From contig NZ_JAGMUL010000037.1 of assembly GCF_019049285.1 (NCBI RefSeq), positions 1-64,000 of the forward strand: a stretch of DNA of 64,000 bases, given 5' to 3'. The position numbers and the translations under genes are program-made. This DNA comes from Streptomyces sp. AC550_RSS872. Its GTDB lineage: Bacteria > Actinomycetota > Actinomycetes > Streptomycetales > Streptomycetaceae. The notes under the pieces were generated by a model. That model was not told the origin of the DNA. It saw nothing but the letters and a program-made list of their open reading frames with translations, and made no database searches. This document shows positions 51,822 to 60,265 of this stretch, piece by piece (position 1 is the first letter of the stretch; each line of letters begins with the position of its first letter).

Positions 51822-52619
51822 TCACCCCATGAGCGGCAACAGCCCGCCCAGATCCGCCCGCTCCCCGCTCGCGCTCACCTTGGCGTCCTCCACCGCGTCC
51901 CGCCACGTCACCCGTCCGGTCGCGAGCCGGATCCAGGTCAGCGGGTCGGTCTCGACGACGTTGGGCGGGGTGCCCCGGGTGTGCCTCGGCCCCTCGACGC
52001 ACTGCACGACGGCGTACGGCGGGATCCGCACCTCGGTCGAACCGCCGGGTGCCTTCGCGGCGAGGGCGTCGGCGAGCAGGCGGGTGCAGGCGGCGAGGGC
52101 CTGGCGGTCGTACGGGATGTCGAGGCCGGGGACGGCGGCGTTGAGGTCGTCGGTGTGCACCACGAGCTCGACGGTGCGGGTGACGAGGTGGTCGGCGAGG
52201 GTCATCGCGCCGGTGCGGGCGGCGAGGACACGGTCGCCGGACGCGTCCTCGAGCCGCTGTGCGAGGCGGTCCTCGGTGCGGGCGTAGAGGGCGTCCAGGT
52301 CGGGGTTGGCGGCGGCGAGGTCCCGGGTGCCGTCGGCGATGTCCCCGGCGCGGGCGGCGGTGGCGAACGGCCAGTCCAGGAGGGTGAGCTCCGCCTTCGC
52401 CGGCTCGTCGCGGTCGAGGTTGCGGCTGACGGTCTCCACGGCCATGGTCACGTGCGCGGCGAGGTCCCGCACCGTCCAGCCCTCCAGGCGGGTGGGAAGC
52501 GCGAGTTGCTCGGGGGTGAGGGTGCGTACGGCCTGCCGTATGTTTCCGAACTGCGCGAGGATCGCGGTGCGGATCTTGGCGGGGTCGTAGGTGCGGGTGC
52601 GCTTCTTGGCCGGGGGCAT
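51822..52619 (-). CDS. Maleylpyruvate isomerase family mycothiol-dependent enzyme
   Basis: 265 residues from ATG 52619. The N-terminal DinB-like/MDMPI domain shows 'LPTRLEGWTVRDLAAHVTMAVE', whose His is a metal ligand, and 'LADHLVTRTVELVVHTDDLN' supplies another. The C-terminal part resembles a sterol-carrier-like fold ('VETDPLTWIRLATGRVTW'). Such enzymes use mycothiol as thiol cofactor; the substrate is unknown. It starts 9 bases after the M23-type gene, so they form one operon. Confidence 0.85.
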   Translation of the reverse strand: MPPAKKRTRTYDPAKIRTAILAQFGNIRQAVRTLTPEQLALPTRLEGWTVRDLAAHVTMAVETVSRNLDRDEPAKAELTLLDWPFATAARAGDIADGTRDLAAANPDLDALYARTEDRLAQRLEDASGDRVLAARTGAMTLADHLVTRTVELVVHTDDLNAAVPGLDIPYDRQALAACTRLLADALAAKAPGGSTEVRIPPYAVVQCVEGPRHTRGTPPNVVETDPLTWIRLATGRVTWRDAVEDAKVSASGERADLGGLLPLMG

Positions 52620-52628
52620 GGGGGCAGC

Positions 52629-53495
52629 CTATGCGGGCCGCGATGCCGTCGTCAGAGCCGGTGAGCCCGCCCCCGGCTGACCGGTCGCGGGGGCCTCGAA
52701 CGCCTCGCCGTTGCGGGGGACGCCGATGCCGCGCCAGGTGAAGGGGACGCCTCGGGCGCTGTCCGGGTCCGGGCCGTCCATCAGCTGGAAGTGGAGGTGG
52801 GGCTCGGTGGAGTTGCCCGAGTTTCCGCAGCGTGCCAGCGGCTGGCCGGCGGTCACCCGGTCGCCCTCGCGGACGGTGAGCGAGCCGCGCTTCAGGTGGG
52901 CGTAGAGCGCGTAGGTGCCGTCGCCGAGGTCGAGGACGACGTGGTTGCCGACGATCCGCTTGGCCCCGAACAGGTCGCGTACGGACGCCTCCACGAGCAT
53001 CAGGTACAGCAGGGCGAGCGGCGAGTTGCGGCTGAGGTGGTCGCGCTGGGTGCCGGTGGCCCGTACGACGGTGGCGTCGGCGACCGCGAGGAGCGGGGCA
53101 CCGAAGGCGGGGAAGGCGCTGTTGCGGCGGGCGATCGGCCAGAGCCGGAACCCGGGGCGGGCGTCCGGCTCGGGTTCGGCGACGACGTCGATGGCGAACG
53201 TCTGGCCGTACGCGTGCGTGCCGTGGCTCGGCGTGCGGTCGGCCGGGCTGTTGAGCGCCGTCCAGCGGCCGGTGACGGGCGGGGCGACCTCGACGGGTTC
53301 CCGGGCCGCGCGGGGGCTGTCCGGGGTGCCGCCCCAGCGGGTGACCACGGTGAGGAGGGCGTAGGCCAGGACGATCGGCAGGAAGTTCCACCACCACGGA
53401 TATCCGAGGTCCAGTGCGAGGTGCGCGATCACCAGGCCGAGAAAGGTCAGTTGCAGCCCTCGGTAGGCAAGAGTGGCCAGTTTGCGTGCGGACAT
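52629..53495 (-). CDS. Membrane M23-type peptidase-like protein
   Basis: 288 residues from ATG 53495 after AGGGGGA. Two hydrophobic helices occupy residues about 8–52. The LytM-type domain follows with 'HGTHAYGQTFAIDVV' where the HxxxD pair would be; here the sequence is HAYGQTFAID, so the first metal ligands are spaced differently. 'NHVVLDLGDGTYALYAHLKR' and the 'EPHLHFQLMDGPD' motif are intact. It may be a structural LytM protein and not an active hydrolase. Preceded by an ArsR-like gene, 44 bp away. Confidence 0.8.
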   Translation of the reverse strand: MSARKLATLAYRGLQLTFLGLVIAHLALDLGYPWWWNFLPIVLAYALLTVVTRWGGTPDSPRAAREPVEVAPPVTGRWTALNSPADRTPSHGTHAYGQTFAIDVVAEPEPDARPGFRLWPIARRNSAFPAFGAPLLAVADATVVRATGTQRDHLSRNSPLALLYLMLVEASVRDLFGAKRIVGNHVVLDLGDGTYALYAHLKRGSLTVREGDRVTAGQPLARCGNSGNSTEPHLHFQLMDGPDPDSARGVPFTWRGIGVPRNGEAFEAPATGQPGAGSPALTTASRPA

Positions 53496-53539
53496 CGTTC
53501 CCCCTTGCTCATGTCTTGTTCGCTCATGTCTTCTGCGCG

Positions 53540-54040
53540 TCACGGACGGGCGGTCGACAGCGCCACCAGCAGCGGTACGACCCGCCCCGGCGGTACCTCG
53601 TAGCGGCCCCGGCCGGTCGTGTGGAGCCAGCCCGCGCCGGTCAGTTGGCGCAGGTGGTGGTAGATCTGGCCGGTCGTGCCGACCTCGTCCAGCTCGGCGA
53701 GCTCGGCCGCGGTGCGCCGGCCCCCGATGACCTCGCGGAGCAGCCGCAGCCGGACCGGGTGGCCGAGGGCGGCGAAGGACTCGGCGGCCTCGCTCCAGTC
53801 GGCGTCCAGCAGACCCTTGGTCAGCGCGCCGTGCTGCCACTCGTACTGCTCCCCGGTCGGCAGCCGTACGGCACCGGTGAACAGCACTCCGCCGTCGGCC
53901 GCCTCCAGCCCGGCCAGCTGCTCCTTGAACCCGTGCAGGGCCCAGAAGTCGCCCTCACCGAGGCGGGGGGCGGTGTGCTGCGCGTTCTCCAGCGCTGCCA
54001 GTCGTCGCTCGAGGTCGGCGACGCGTTCTTCGAGTTCCAC
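53540..54040 (-). CDS. ArsR-like winged-helix regulator with N-terminal coiled coil
   Basis: 166 residues from GTG 54040. It starts with a short coiled coil ('VADLERRLAALENA'), followed by a middle segment. The C-terminal winged helix reads 'AALGHPVRLRLLREVIGGRR', 'TAAELAELDEVGTTGQIYHH', 'LRQLTGAGWL'. No metal-binding Cys pair of classical ArsR is seen, so the signal is not metal. A palindrome at 54050–54067 abuts its start. It probably regulates its own operon with the M23-like and mycothiol-enzyme genes. Confidence 0.85.
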   Translation of the reverse strand: MELEERVADLERRLAALENAQHTAPRLGEGDFWALHGFKEQLAGLEAADGGVLFTGAVRLPTGEQYEWQHGALTKGLLDADWSEAAESFAALGHPVRLRLLREVIGGRRTAAELAELDEVGTTGQIYHHLRQLTGAGWLHTTGRGRYEVPPGRVVPLLVALSTARP

Positions 54041-54049
54041 TCCCGTGAC

Positions 54050-54067
54050 ATTACGGAACTACGTAAT
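54050..54067. promoter_or_regulatory. Probable operator of the ArsR-like regulator
   Basis: ATTACG-N6-CGTAAT, an AT-rich palindrome, lies 10 bases upstream of the regulator's start codon, where it would overlap the promoter. Confidence 0.6.
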
Positions 54068-54118
54068 TGCGTGCAAGCGTGTGTACGGGGTGGCGAACGG
54101 ACGGGTCAGCGCACGACG

Positions 54119-54150
54119 AAGCCCCCGCCCGGCGGACCGGACGGGGGCTT
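54119..54150 (-). terminator. Hairpin after purL
   Basis: AAGCCCCCG pairs with CGGGGGCTT, extended by an inner CCGG pair, 21 bases past the purL stop. Confidence 0.8.
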
Positions 54151-54170
54151 CGGAGCCGTAGAACCGCTGC

Positions 54171-56429
54171 CTACTTGAGCAGGGCCGGAATCGTCTCCTC
54201 GTGCGCCACGCGCAGTTCCTCAAGGGAGAGCGCGAACTCGCCCTGGAGCTCCACCGAGTCGCCGTCGACGACACCGATGCGGGTGACCGGCAGGCCCCGC
54301 GCACCGCACATGTCGTTGAAGCGGACCTCCTCGGAGCGCGGCACGGCCACGAGCGCGCGGCCGGCCGACTCGGAGAAGAGGAGGGTGAAGGCGTCGAGCC
54401 CGTCCGGTACGACCAGACGCGCGCCCTTGCCGCCGAGCAGCGCCGACTCCACGACCGCCTGGATCAGGCCGCCGTCGGACAGGTCGTGCGCGGAGTCGAT
54501 CATGCCGTCGCGGGAGGCGGAGATCAGGATCTCGGCGAGCAGGCGCTCGCGCTCCAGGTCCACCTTGGGGGGCAGTCCGCCCAGGTGGTCGTGGATCACC
54601 TGGGACCAGGCCGAGCCGCTGAACTCCTCACGCGTGTCGCCGAGGAGGTAGAGCAGCTGGCCCTCCTCCTGGAAGGCGACCGGCGTGCGCCGGGCCACGT
54701 CGTCGATGACGCCGAGGACCGCGACGACCGGGGTCGGGTGGATGGCCGCCTCGCCCGTCTGGTTGTAGAGCGAGACGTTGCCGCCCGTCACCGGGGTGCC
54801 CAGCTGCTGGCAGGCGTCCGCAAGACCGCGCACCGCCTCCGCGAACTGCCACATCACCGCCGGGTCCTCCGGCGAGCCGAAGTTCAGGCAGTCGGAGACC
54901 GCGAGCGGCTTGGCGCCGGTCGTGGCGACGTTGCGGTACGCCTCCGCCAGCGCCAGCTGGGCGCCGTGGTACGGGTCGAGCTTGGCGTACCGGCCGTTGC
55001 CGTCCGTCGCGATGGCGACGCCGAGGCCGGTCTCCTCGTCGATGCGGATCATGCCGGAGTCCTCGGGCTGGGCGAGGACGGTGTTGCCCTGGACGAAGTG
55101 GTCGTACTGCGAGGTGATCCACTTCTTGCTGGCCTGGTTCGGGGAGCCGACCAGCTTGAGGACCTGGTCCTTCAGCTCGTCCGAGGTCGCGGGCCGCGGC
55201 AGCTTGTTCGCGTCGTCGGCCTGGAGCTCGTCCTGCCAGGACGGGCGGGCGTACGGGCGCTCGTAGACCGGGCCCTCGTGCGCCACCGTGCGCGGGTCGA
55301 CGTCGACGATCTTGCCGCCGTGCCAGTAGATCTCCAGACGGTCGCCGTCGGTCACCTCACCGATGACGGTGGCGATGACGTCCCACTTCTCGCAGATCTC
55401 CAGGAACCGGTCGACCTTCTCCGGCTCGACGACCGCACACATGCGTTCCTGCGACTCGCTCATGAGGATTTCCTCGGGCGAGAGGGTGGAGTCGCGCAGG
55501 GGGACGTCGTCGAGGGTGACGCGCATGCCGCCGGAGCCGTTCGAGGCCAGCTCGCTGGTCGCGCAGGACAGGCCCGCCGCACCGAGGTCCTGGATGCCGA
55601 CGACCAGCTTCTCGGCGAACGCCTCCAGGGTGCACTCGATGAGCAGCTTCTCCTGGAAGGGGTCGCCGACCTGGACGGCCGGGCGCTTCGACGGCTTGGC
55701 GTCGTCGAAGGTCTCCGAGGCCAGGATCGACGCGCCGCCGATGCCGTCACCGCCCGTGCGGGCCCCGTACAGGATGACCTTGTTGCCCGCGCCGGACGCC
55801 TTGGCCAGGTGGATGTCCTCGTGCCGCATCACGCCGATGGCACCGGCGTTGACCAGCGGGTTGCCCTGGTAGCAGGCGTCGAAGACGACCTCGCCGCCGA
55901 TGTTCGGCAGACCCAGGCAGTTGCCGTAGCCGCCGATGCCGGCGACGACGCCGGGCAGGACGCGCTTGGTGTCCGGGTGGTCGGCCGCACCGAACCGCAG
56001 CGGGTCCACGACCGCCACCGGCCGGGCGCCCATCGCGATGATGTCGCGCACGATGCCGCCTACGCCCGTCGCGGCGCCCTGGTAGGGCTCGACGTACGAC
56101 GGGTGGTTGTGCGACTCGACCTTGAAGGTCACGGCGTAGCCCTGACCGACGTCCACGACACCCGCGTTCTCGCCGATGCCGACGAGCATCGCGTCGGACT
56201 CGGGCGCCTTCTCGCCGAACTGACGCAGGTGCACCTTCGACGACTTGTACGAGCAGTGCTCGGACCACATGACCGAGTACATCGCGAGCTCGGCGCCGGT
56301 CGGGCGGCGGCCGAGGATCTCCACCACCCGCTCGTACTCGTCCTTCTTCAGACCGAGTTCGGCCCAGGGCAGCTCGACGTCGGGGGTCGCGGCCGCGTGC
56401 TCGACCGTGTCCAGAGGCGTCCGGCTCAT
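54171..56429 (-). CDS. purL: Phosphoribosylformylglycinamidine synthase, large subunit
   Basis: 752 residues from ATG 56429, which overlaps the purQ stop by 4 bases (ATGA). It is the synthetase subunit of the three-part FGAM synthase (PurL–PurQ–PurS), using ATP and ammonia from PurQ in step four of purine synthesis. Motifs: 'MWSEHCSYKSSK', 'VESHNHPSYVEPYQGAATGVGG', 'DLGAAGLSCATSELASNGSGG' and 'HDLSDGGLIQAVVESALLGG'. The length is that of the small, Bacillus-type PurL. Confidence 0.96.
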   Translation of the reverse strand: MSRTPLDTVEHAAATPDVELPWAELGLKKDEYERVVEILGRRPTGAELAMYSVMWSEHCSYKSSKVHLRQFGEKAPESDAMLVGIGENAGVVDVGQGYAVTFKVESHNHPSYVEPYQGAATGVGGIVRDIIAMGARPVAVVDPLRFGAADHPDTKRVLPGVVAGIGGYGNCLGLPNIGGEVVFDACYQGNPLVNAGAIGVMRHEDIHLAKASGAGNKVILYGARTGGDGIGGASILASETFDDAKPSKRPAVQVGDPFQEKLLIECTLEAFAEKLVVGIQDLGAAGLSCATSELASNGSGGMRVTLDDVPLRDSTLSPEEILMSESQERMCAVVEPEKVDRFLEICEKWDVIATVIGEVTDGDRLEIYWHGGKIVDVDPRTVAHEGPVYERPYARPSWQDELQADDANKLPRPATSDELKDQVLKLVGSPNQASKKWITSQYDHFVQGNTVLAQPEDSGMIRIDEETGLGVAIATDGNGRYAKLDPYHGAQLALAEAYRNVATTGAKPLAVSDCLNFGSPEDPAVMWQFAEAVRGLADACQQLGTPVTGGNVSLYNQTGEAAIHPTPVVAVLGVIDDVARRTPVAFQEEGQLLYLLGDTREEFSGSAWSQVIHDHLGGLPPKVDLERERLLAEILISASRDGMIDSAHDLSDGGLIQAVVESALLGGKGARLVVPDGLDAFTLLFSESAGRALVAVPRSEEVRFNDMCGARGLPVTRIGVVDGDSVELQGEFALSLEELRVAHEETIPALLK

Positions 56430-57106
56430 GCGTTGACCAGCTTCTTGAGGATCGAGGTGAAGAAGGGGAGGCCGTCGGTGCGGCCGGTGCCGATGAGCGG
56501 CTCGACGGCGTGCTCCGGGTGCGGCATCAGGCCCACCACGTTGCCGGCCTCGTTGGTGATGCCGGCGATGTCGTTGAGCGAGCCGTTCGGGTTGAAGTCG
56601 AGGTACCGGAAGGCGACCCGGCCCTCGGCCTCCAGCTTGTCCAGCGTGTACTGGTCGGCCACATAGCGGCCGTCCATGTTCTTCAACGGGATGTGGATCT
56701 CCTGACCGGCGCTGTAGTCGCTGGTCCAGGAGGTCTCGGCGTTCTCCACCCGCAGCTTCTGGTCGCGGCAGATGAAGTGCAGGTGGTCGTTGCCGAGCAT
56801 CCCGCCCGGGAGGAGGTGGGCCTCGGTGAGGATCTGGAAGCCGTTGCAGATACCGAGGACCGGCAGGCCCGCCTTCGCCTGTTCGATGACGGTCTCCATC
56901 ACCGGCGAGAAGCGCGCGATGGCTCCGGCCCGCAGATAGTCGCCGTAGGAGAAACCACCGCACAGCACCACGGCGTCGACCTGCTTGAGGTCCTTGTCCT
57001 TGTGCCAGAGAGCGACCGGTTCGGCACCCGCGAGGCGGATCGCGCGCTGGGTGTCCCGGTCGTCGAGACTCCCCGGGAAAGTGACGACGCCAATACGAGC
57101 GGTCAC
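56426..57106 (-). CDS. purQ: Phosphoribosylformylglycinamidine synthase, glutaminase subunit
   Basis: 226 residues from GTG 57106, overlapping the purS stop by 4 bases (GTGA). It is a class I glutamine amidotransferase: nucleophile Cys in 'PVLGICNGFQIL', His/Glu in 'GLMPHPEHAVEP', and oxyanion region 'LCGGFSYGDYLRAG'. It feeds ammonia to PurL. Confidence 0.96.
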   Translation of the reverse strand: MTARIGVVTFPGSLDDRDTQRAIRLAGAEPVALWHKDKDLKQVDAVVLCGGFSYGDYLRAGAIARFSPVMETVIEQAKAGLPVLGICNGFQILTEAHLLPGGMLGNDHLHFICRDQKLRVENAETSWTSDYSAGQEIHIPLKNMDGRYVADQYTLDKLEAEGRVAFRYLDFNPNGSLNDIAGITNEAGNVVGLMPHPEHAVEPLIGTGRTDGLPFFTSILKKLVNA

Positions 57107-57366
57107 TTCGCGGCCTCCGCGACTTCTTCCACCTTGACGGTGAAGTCCTCGATCACGGTGTTGGCGAGGAAGGATTCCGCAAGATCGTGGATGCGGGCGA
57201 GCGCGGCGTCGTCGACCGGCCCGTCAACTTCCAGTTCGAAACGCTTTCCCTGACGTACGTCGGAGATGCCTTCGAAACCCAGCCGCGGCAGTGCGCGCTG
57301 CACCGCCTGGCCCTGGGGGTCGAGGATCTCCGGCTTGAGCATGACGTCGACTACGACGCGTGCCAC
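57103..57366 (-). CDS. purS: Phosphoribosylformylglycinamidine synthase, PurS subunit
   Basis: 87 residues from GTG 57366, which has GGGAG at proper spacing; a GTG at 57372 overlaps that site and would give 89. 'ARVVVDVMLKPEILDPQGQA' and 'ISDVRQGKRFELEVD' are typical. It bridges PurL and PurQ. It is first in the overlapping purS-purQ-purL operon. Confidence 0.95.
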   Translation of the reverse strand: MARVVVDVMLKPEILDPQGQAVQRALPRLGFEGISDVRQGKRFELEVDGPVDDAALARIHDLAESFLANTVIEDFTVKVEEVAEAAK

Positions 57367-57422
57367 TGGCACTCCCGGTGTGTGGTGCTGAGCAGGTTCC
57401 TTCAGACTACCCGCACAAAATT

Positions 57423-57436
57423 TCTACGCGAGTAGA
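57423..57436. promoter_or_regulatory. Palindrome in the purS promoter region
   Basis: TCTAC-GCGA-GTAGA lies 57 bases upstream of the purS start and could be a regulator site. Confidence 0.4.
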
Positions 57437-57569
57437 GTTGTAGGAAGCTACGTGATGGCCATCACGATCCGGTATCGGACGGGGGTGTTCACGAAAAGTT
57501 ACGGGAAAGATCCTCGATCAGCCCCGGATAGCTATTGCGCTCGGGACACGCGGGCAGATTTAGTCGGGC

Positions 57570-57599
57570 TTCACATTGCATTGCCGGGCACTGTACAAA
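57570..57599 (+). promoter_or_regulatory. Candidate promoter of the Lsr2-like gene
   Basis: TTCACA, 18 bases, then TACAAA; it lies about 80 bases before the start codon. The match to the sigma-70 consensus is moderate. Confidence 0.35.
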
Positions 57600-57677
57600 T
57601 GAATTGGCAAATAGCCGAGACTCGGCACGTCGTCGCAGCTGAGCTGCATGAGGTGCCGGACGAAGGGACCGATATTC

Positions 57678-57995
57678 GTGGCGCAGAAGGTCGTGGTCAC
57701 TCTCTTTGACGACATCGACGGCTCAGAAGCGGCGGAAACGATCGCCTTCGGACTCGACGGCAAGTCGTACGAGATCGACCTGAATGAAGCCAATGCCAAG
57801 AAACTGCGTAAGGCGCTCGCGCCCTACGTGGAAGCGGGCCGCAAGCGGTCGAAGTCGGGCAAGGCGTACAGGCAGACCGAGGTCGCCCCGGACCCGGCGG
57901 CCGTCCGGGCCTGGGCCCAGGCCAACAAGATGGAGGTGCCGGCCCGCGGCCGCATCCCCAAGAAGGTCTACGAGGCGTTCGCCTCGGCACAGTGA
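57678..57995 (+). CDS. lsrL: Lsr2-like nucleoid-associated protein
   Basis: 105 residues from GTG 57678. The N-terminal oligomerisation domain is 'AQKVVVTLFDDIDGSEAAET' through 'FGLDGKSYEIDLNEANA'. The C-terminal DNA-binding domain has the AT-hook-like RGR in 'NKMEVPARGRIPKKV'. Lsr2 proteins silence AT-rich, often foreign, DNA. Streptomyces has a main Lsr2 and a paralogue LsrL; the position beside purS and the 'NKMEVPARGRIP' reading suggest this is LsrL, from memory. Confidence 0.9.
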   Translation: MAQKVVVTLFDDIDGSEAAETIAFGLDGKSYEIDLNEANAKKLRKALAPYVEAGRKRSKSGKAYRQTEVAPDPAAVRAWAQANKMEVPARGRIPKKVYEAFASAQ

Positions 57996-58152
57996 GGCGG
58001 AGCACGGGGTGTGCCCTCAGGGCCCGTCAGCAGGCCTTGGGGGCAACCGACTTGGGCCGGTGCGACAACCGACTTGCGCTACCCCCCTGCTGATCAGCTA
58101 ATGTCTGGGGCACGCCGCCGGGCGGGACAGAAAAGTCCAGCTCGCCGGGCAC

Positions 58153-58224
58153 GCGGGTGTAGTTTAGTAGTAGAACAACCCCCTTCCAGGGGGAAGGCGC
58201 AGTGTGCAATTCCTGTCACCCGCT
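58153..58224 (+). tRNA. tRNA-Gly (TCC)
   Basis: The anticodon TCC is in 'CCCCCTTCCAGGGGG'. The acceptor stem GCGGGTG/CACCCGC is complete; CCA is not encoded. Confidence 0.93.
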
Positions 58225-58304
58225 CTGCACCGCCGGTCCGATCCATGATGTGGATCAGGTAGGCTGGTGCTCGCACCGATCGGTGAGAGCCGGTCGGGGG
58301 CAAT

Positions 58305-58380
58305 GCGGACGTAGCTCAGTTGGTAGAGCGCAACCTTGCCAAGGTTGAGGTCGCGAGTTCGAGCCTCGTCGTCCGCTCCA
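58305..58380 (+). tRNA. tRNA-Gly (GCC), copy 1
   Basis: The anticodon GCC is in 'CAACCTTGCCAAGGTTG'. CCA is encoded. All 76 bases are identical to 62175–62250. Confidence 0.95.
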
Positions 58381-58383
58381 GAC

Positions 58384-58414
58384 AAAGACCCCGGTCCACT
58401 GGACCGGGGTCTTT
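58384..58414. terminator. Rho-independent terminator after tRNA-Gly copy 1
   Basis: A perfect 14-bp stem (AAAGACCCCGGTCC) with a 3-base loop, followed by a T-tract. Confidence 0.88.
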
Positions 58415-58506
58415 TTCGCATCTGCGAGCGTCCGCCTGACATTTGTCATGCGGAGTGGTGACAGCGCGCACTGCTGCCGGCCTTGTTTCGCCGGGACGCT
58501 GGAGCC

Positions 58507-59472
58507 ATGAACGGAAACGAACACGAACACGTGATTGAGGTCACTGACCTGCGGCGTGTGTACGGGGGCGGGTTCGAAGCGGTGCGCGGAATCAGCTTCT
58601 CCGTGAACCGCGGGGAGATCTTCGCGCTGCTCGGCACCAACGGCGCGGGCAAGACCTCGACCGTAGAGGTCCTGGAAGGGCTCGCCCGGCCCGCCGGGGG
58701 GCGGGTGCGGGTGCTCGGGCACGATCCCTACGCCGAGCGGGCCGCCGTACGGCCCCGGACCGGGGTGATGCTTCAGGAGGGCGGCTTTCCGTCCGAGCTG
58801 ACCGTCGCCGAGACCGCGCGGATGTGGGCCGGGTGCGTGAGCGGGGCGCGGCCGCCGCTGGAGGTGCTGGAGCTCGTCGGTCTTGCCGGGAAGACCGGCG
58901 TACGGGTGAAGCAGCTGTCCGGCGGGGAGCGGCGGCGGCTGGACTTGGCGCTCGCGCTGCTCGGGGACCCAGAGGTGCTGTTCCTGGACGAGCCGACGAC
59001 CGGGCTGGACGCCGAAGGGCGCCGGGACACCTGGGAGTTGGTGCGGCGGCTGCGGGACGCCGGCACGACCGTGCTGCTGACCACGCACTACCTGGAGGAG
59101 GCCGAGGACCTCGCCGAGCGGCTGGCGATCCTGCACGAGGGGCGGATCGCGGCGGCCGGGACACCGGCCGAGGTGACCGCGGCCCAGCCGTCGCGGATCT
59201 CCTTCGAGCTGCCCCAGGGCTACTTCGTGGGCGACCTGCCACCGCTCGACGACATGGGCGTGTGCGGGCACGAGGTCGACGGGCGGCTCGTACGGCTGCG
59301 CACGCACGAGTTGCAGCGGACCGCGACCCGGCTGCTGGTGTGGGCCGAAGGGGCCGCCGTGGAGCTGGGGCGGCTGGATGTGCGGTCGGCGTCGCTGGAG
59401 GAGGCGTTCCTGGGGATCGCCCGGGAGGCCGCGGAAGCTGCCGGGACGAGGACGAAGGAGTACGCGGCATGA
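58507..59472 (+). CDS. ABC transporter ATP-binding protein
   Basis: 321 residues from ATG 58507 with GGAG five bases ahead. Walker A is 'LLGTNGAGKTST', Q-loop 'GVMLQEGG', signature 'LSGGERRRLDLA', Walker B 'EVLFLDEPTTGLD', switch His in 'LLTTHYLEEAE'. The C-terminal extension is typical of drug/natural-product exporters (DrrA type). Its stop overlaps the permease start. First gene of a four-gene operon with a two-component system. Confidence 0.93.
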   Translation: MNGNEHEHVIEVTDLRRVYGGGFEAVRGISFSVNRGEIFALLGTNGAGKTSTVEVLEGLARPAGGRVRVLGHDPYAERAAVRPRTGVMLQEGGFPSELTVAETARMWAGCVSGARPPLEVLELVGLAGKTGVRVKQLSGGERRRLDLALALLGDPEVLFLDEPTTGLDAEGRRDTWELVRRLRDAGTTVLLTTHYLEEAEDLAERLAILHEGRIAAAGTPAEVTAAQPSRISFELPQGYFVGDLPPLDDMGVCGHEVDGRLVRLRTHELQRTATRLLVWAEGAAVELGRLDVRSASLEEAFLGIAREAAEAAGTRTKEYAA

Positions 59473-60245
59473 GCACGGCGACGACCGCCCCGGTGGGGCG
59501 TATGGCGGCACTGGCACGGGCCGAGCTGACCTTGCTCGGGCGCAGCAGGGGCACGCTGTTCGCGGCGCTGTTCGTGCCGCTGATCCTGCCCTTCAGCGCG
59601 CGGGAGGCGGCGAAGCAGATGGACCTGGCGGAGGTGGGCCTCACCCTCGGCACGGTCCTCCTGCCCGCCTCCATCGGCTTCTCGCTGCTCTACGCGGTGT
59701 ATGTGACGCTCGTCAGCGTCTACACCGCCCGGCGCGAGGAACTCGTCCTGAAGCGGCTGCGCACCGGCGAGCTGCGGGACAACGAGATCCTCGCCGGGGC
59801 CGCGTTGCCGGCCGTGGCCACGGGCCTCGCACAGTGTGTGGTGCTGACGGCCGGCTGCGCCGTCCTGCTCGACGTGGGCACACCCCGCGCTCCTCACCTC
59901 GCCGTGCTGGGCCTGCTGTTGGGGTTCGTGCTGTGCGCGTCACTCGCCGCGGTGACCGCCTCCTTCACCCGGAGCGTCGAGAGTGCGCAGGTCACAACAC
60001 TGCCCGTGGTGTTCCTCTCCATGATCTTCTCCGGGATGTTCGTGCCCCTGGAGATCCTGCCCGACCGGGTGGCGTCGGTGTGCGAACTGTTGCCGCTGAC
60101 CCCGGTGATCACACTCGTGCGCGGTGGCTGGACCGGGGAGCTGTCGGCGTCCGAGGTGCTGGGAGCCGTAGCCGTCGCGCTGGCCTGGACCGGCGTGGGC
60201 GTGTTTGCTGTACGGCGGTGGTTCCGGTGGGAACCGCGGCGTTGA
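59469..60245 (+). CDS. ABC-2 type transporter permease
   Basis: 258 residues from ATG 59469, overlapping the ATPase gene by 4 bases. Six hydrophobic helices are visible (for example 'LAVLGLLLGFVLCASLAAV' and 'VVFLSMIFSGMFVPLEILP'). The 'FSGMFVPLEILP' loop is typical of ABC-2 export permeases. With the ATPase it should export a lipid, drug or peptide; the cargo is unknown. Confidence 0.9.
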   Translation: MSTATTAPVGRMAALARAELTLLGRSRGTLFAALFVPLILPFSAREAAKQMDLAEVGLTLGTVLLPASIGFSLLYAVYVTLVSVYTARREELVLKRLRTGELRDNEILAGAALPAVATGLAQCVVLTAGCAVLLDVGTPRAPHLAVLGLLLGFVLCASLAAVTASFTRSVESAQVTTLPVVFLSMIFSGMFVPLEILPDRVASVCELLPLTPVITLVRGGWTGELSASEVLGAVAVALAWTGVGVFAVRRWFRWEPRR

Positions 60246-60265
60246 CGTAGGGGGGAGCGGGCAGA

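Larger units (their letters stand above)
57367..57677. other. Divergent promoter region purS / lsrL
   Basis: About 310 bp with GC well below the window average and no gene. It contains the palindrome TCTAC-GCGA-GTAGA at 57423–57436 and a possible sigma-70-type promoter for the Lsr2-like gene at 57570–57599. Confidence 0.6.
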
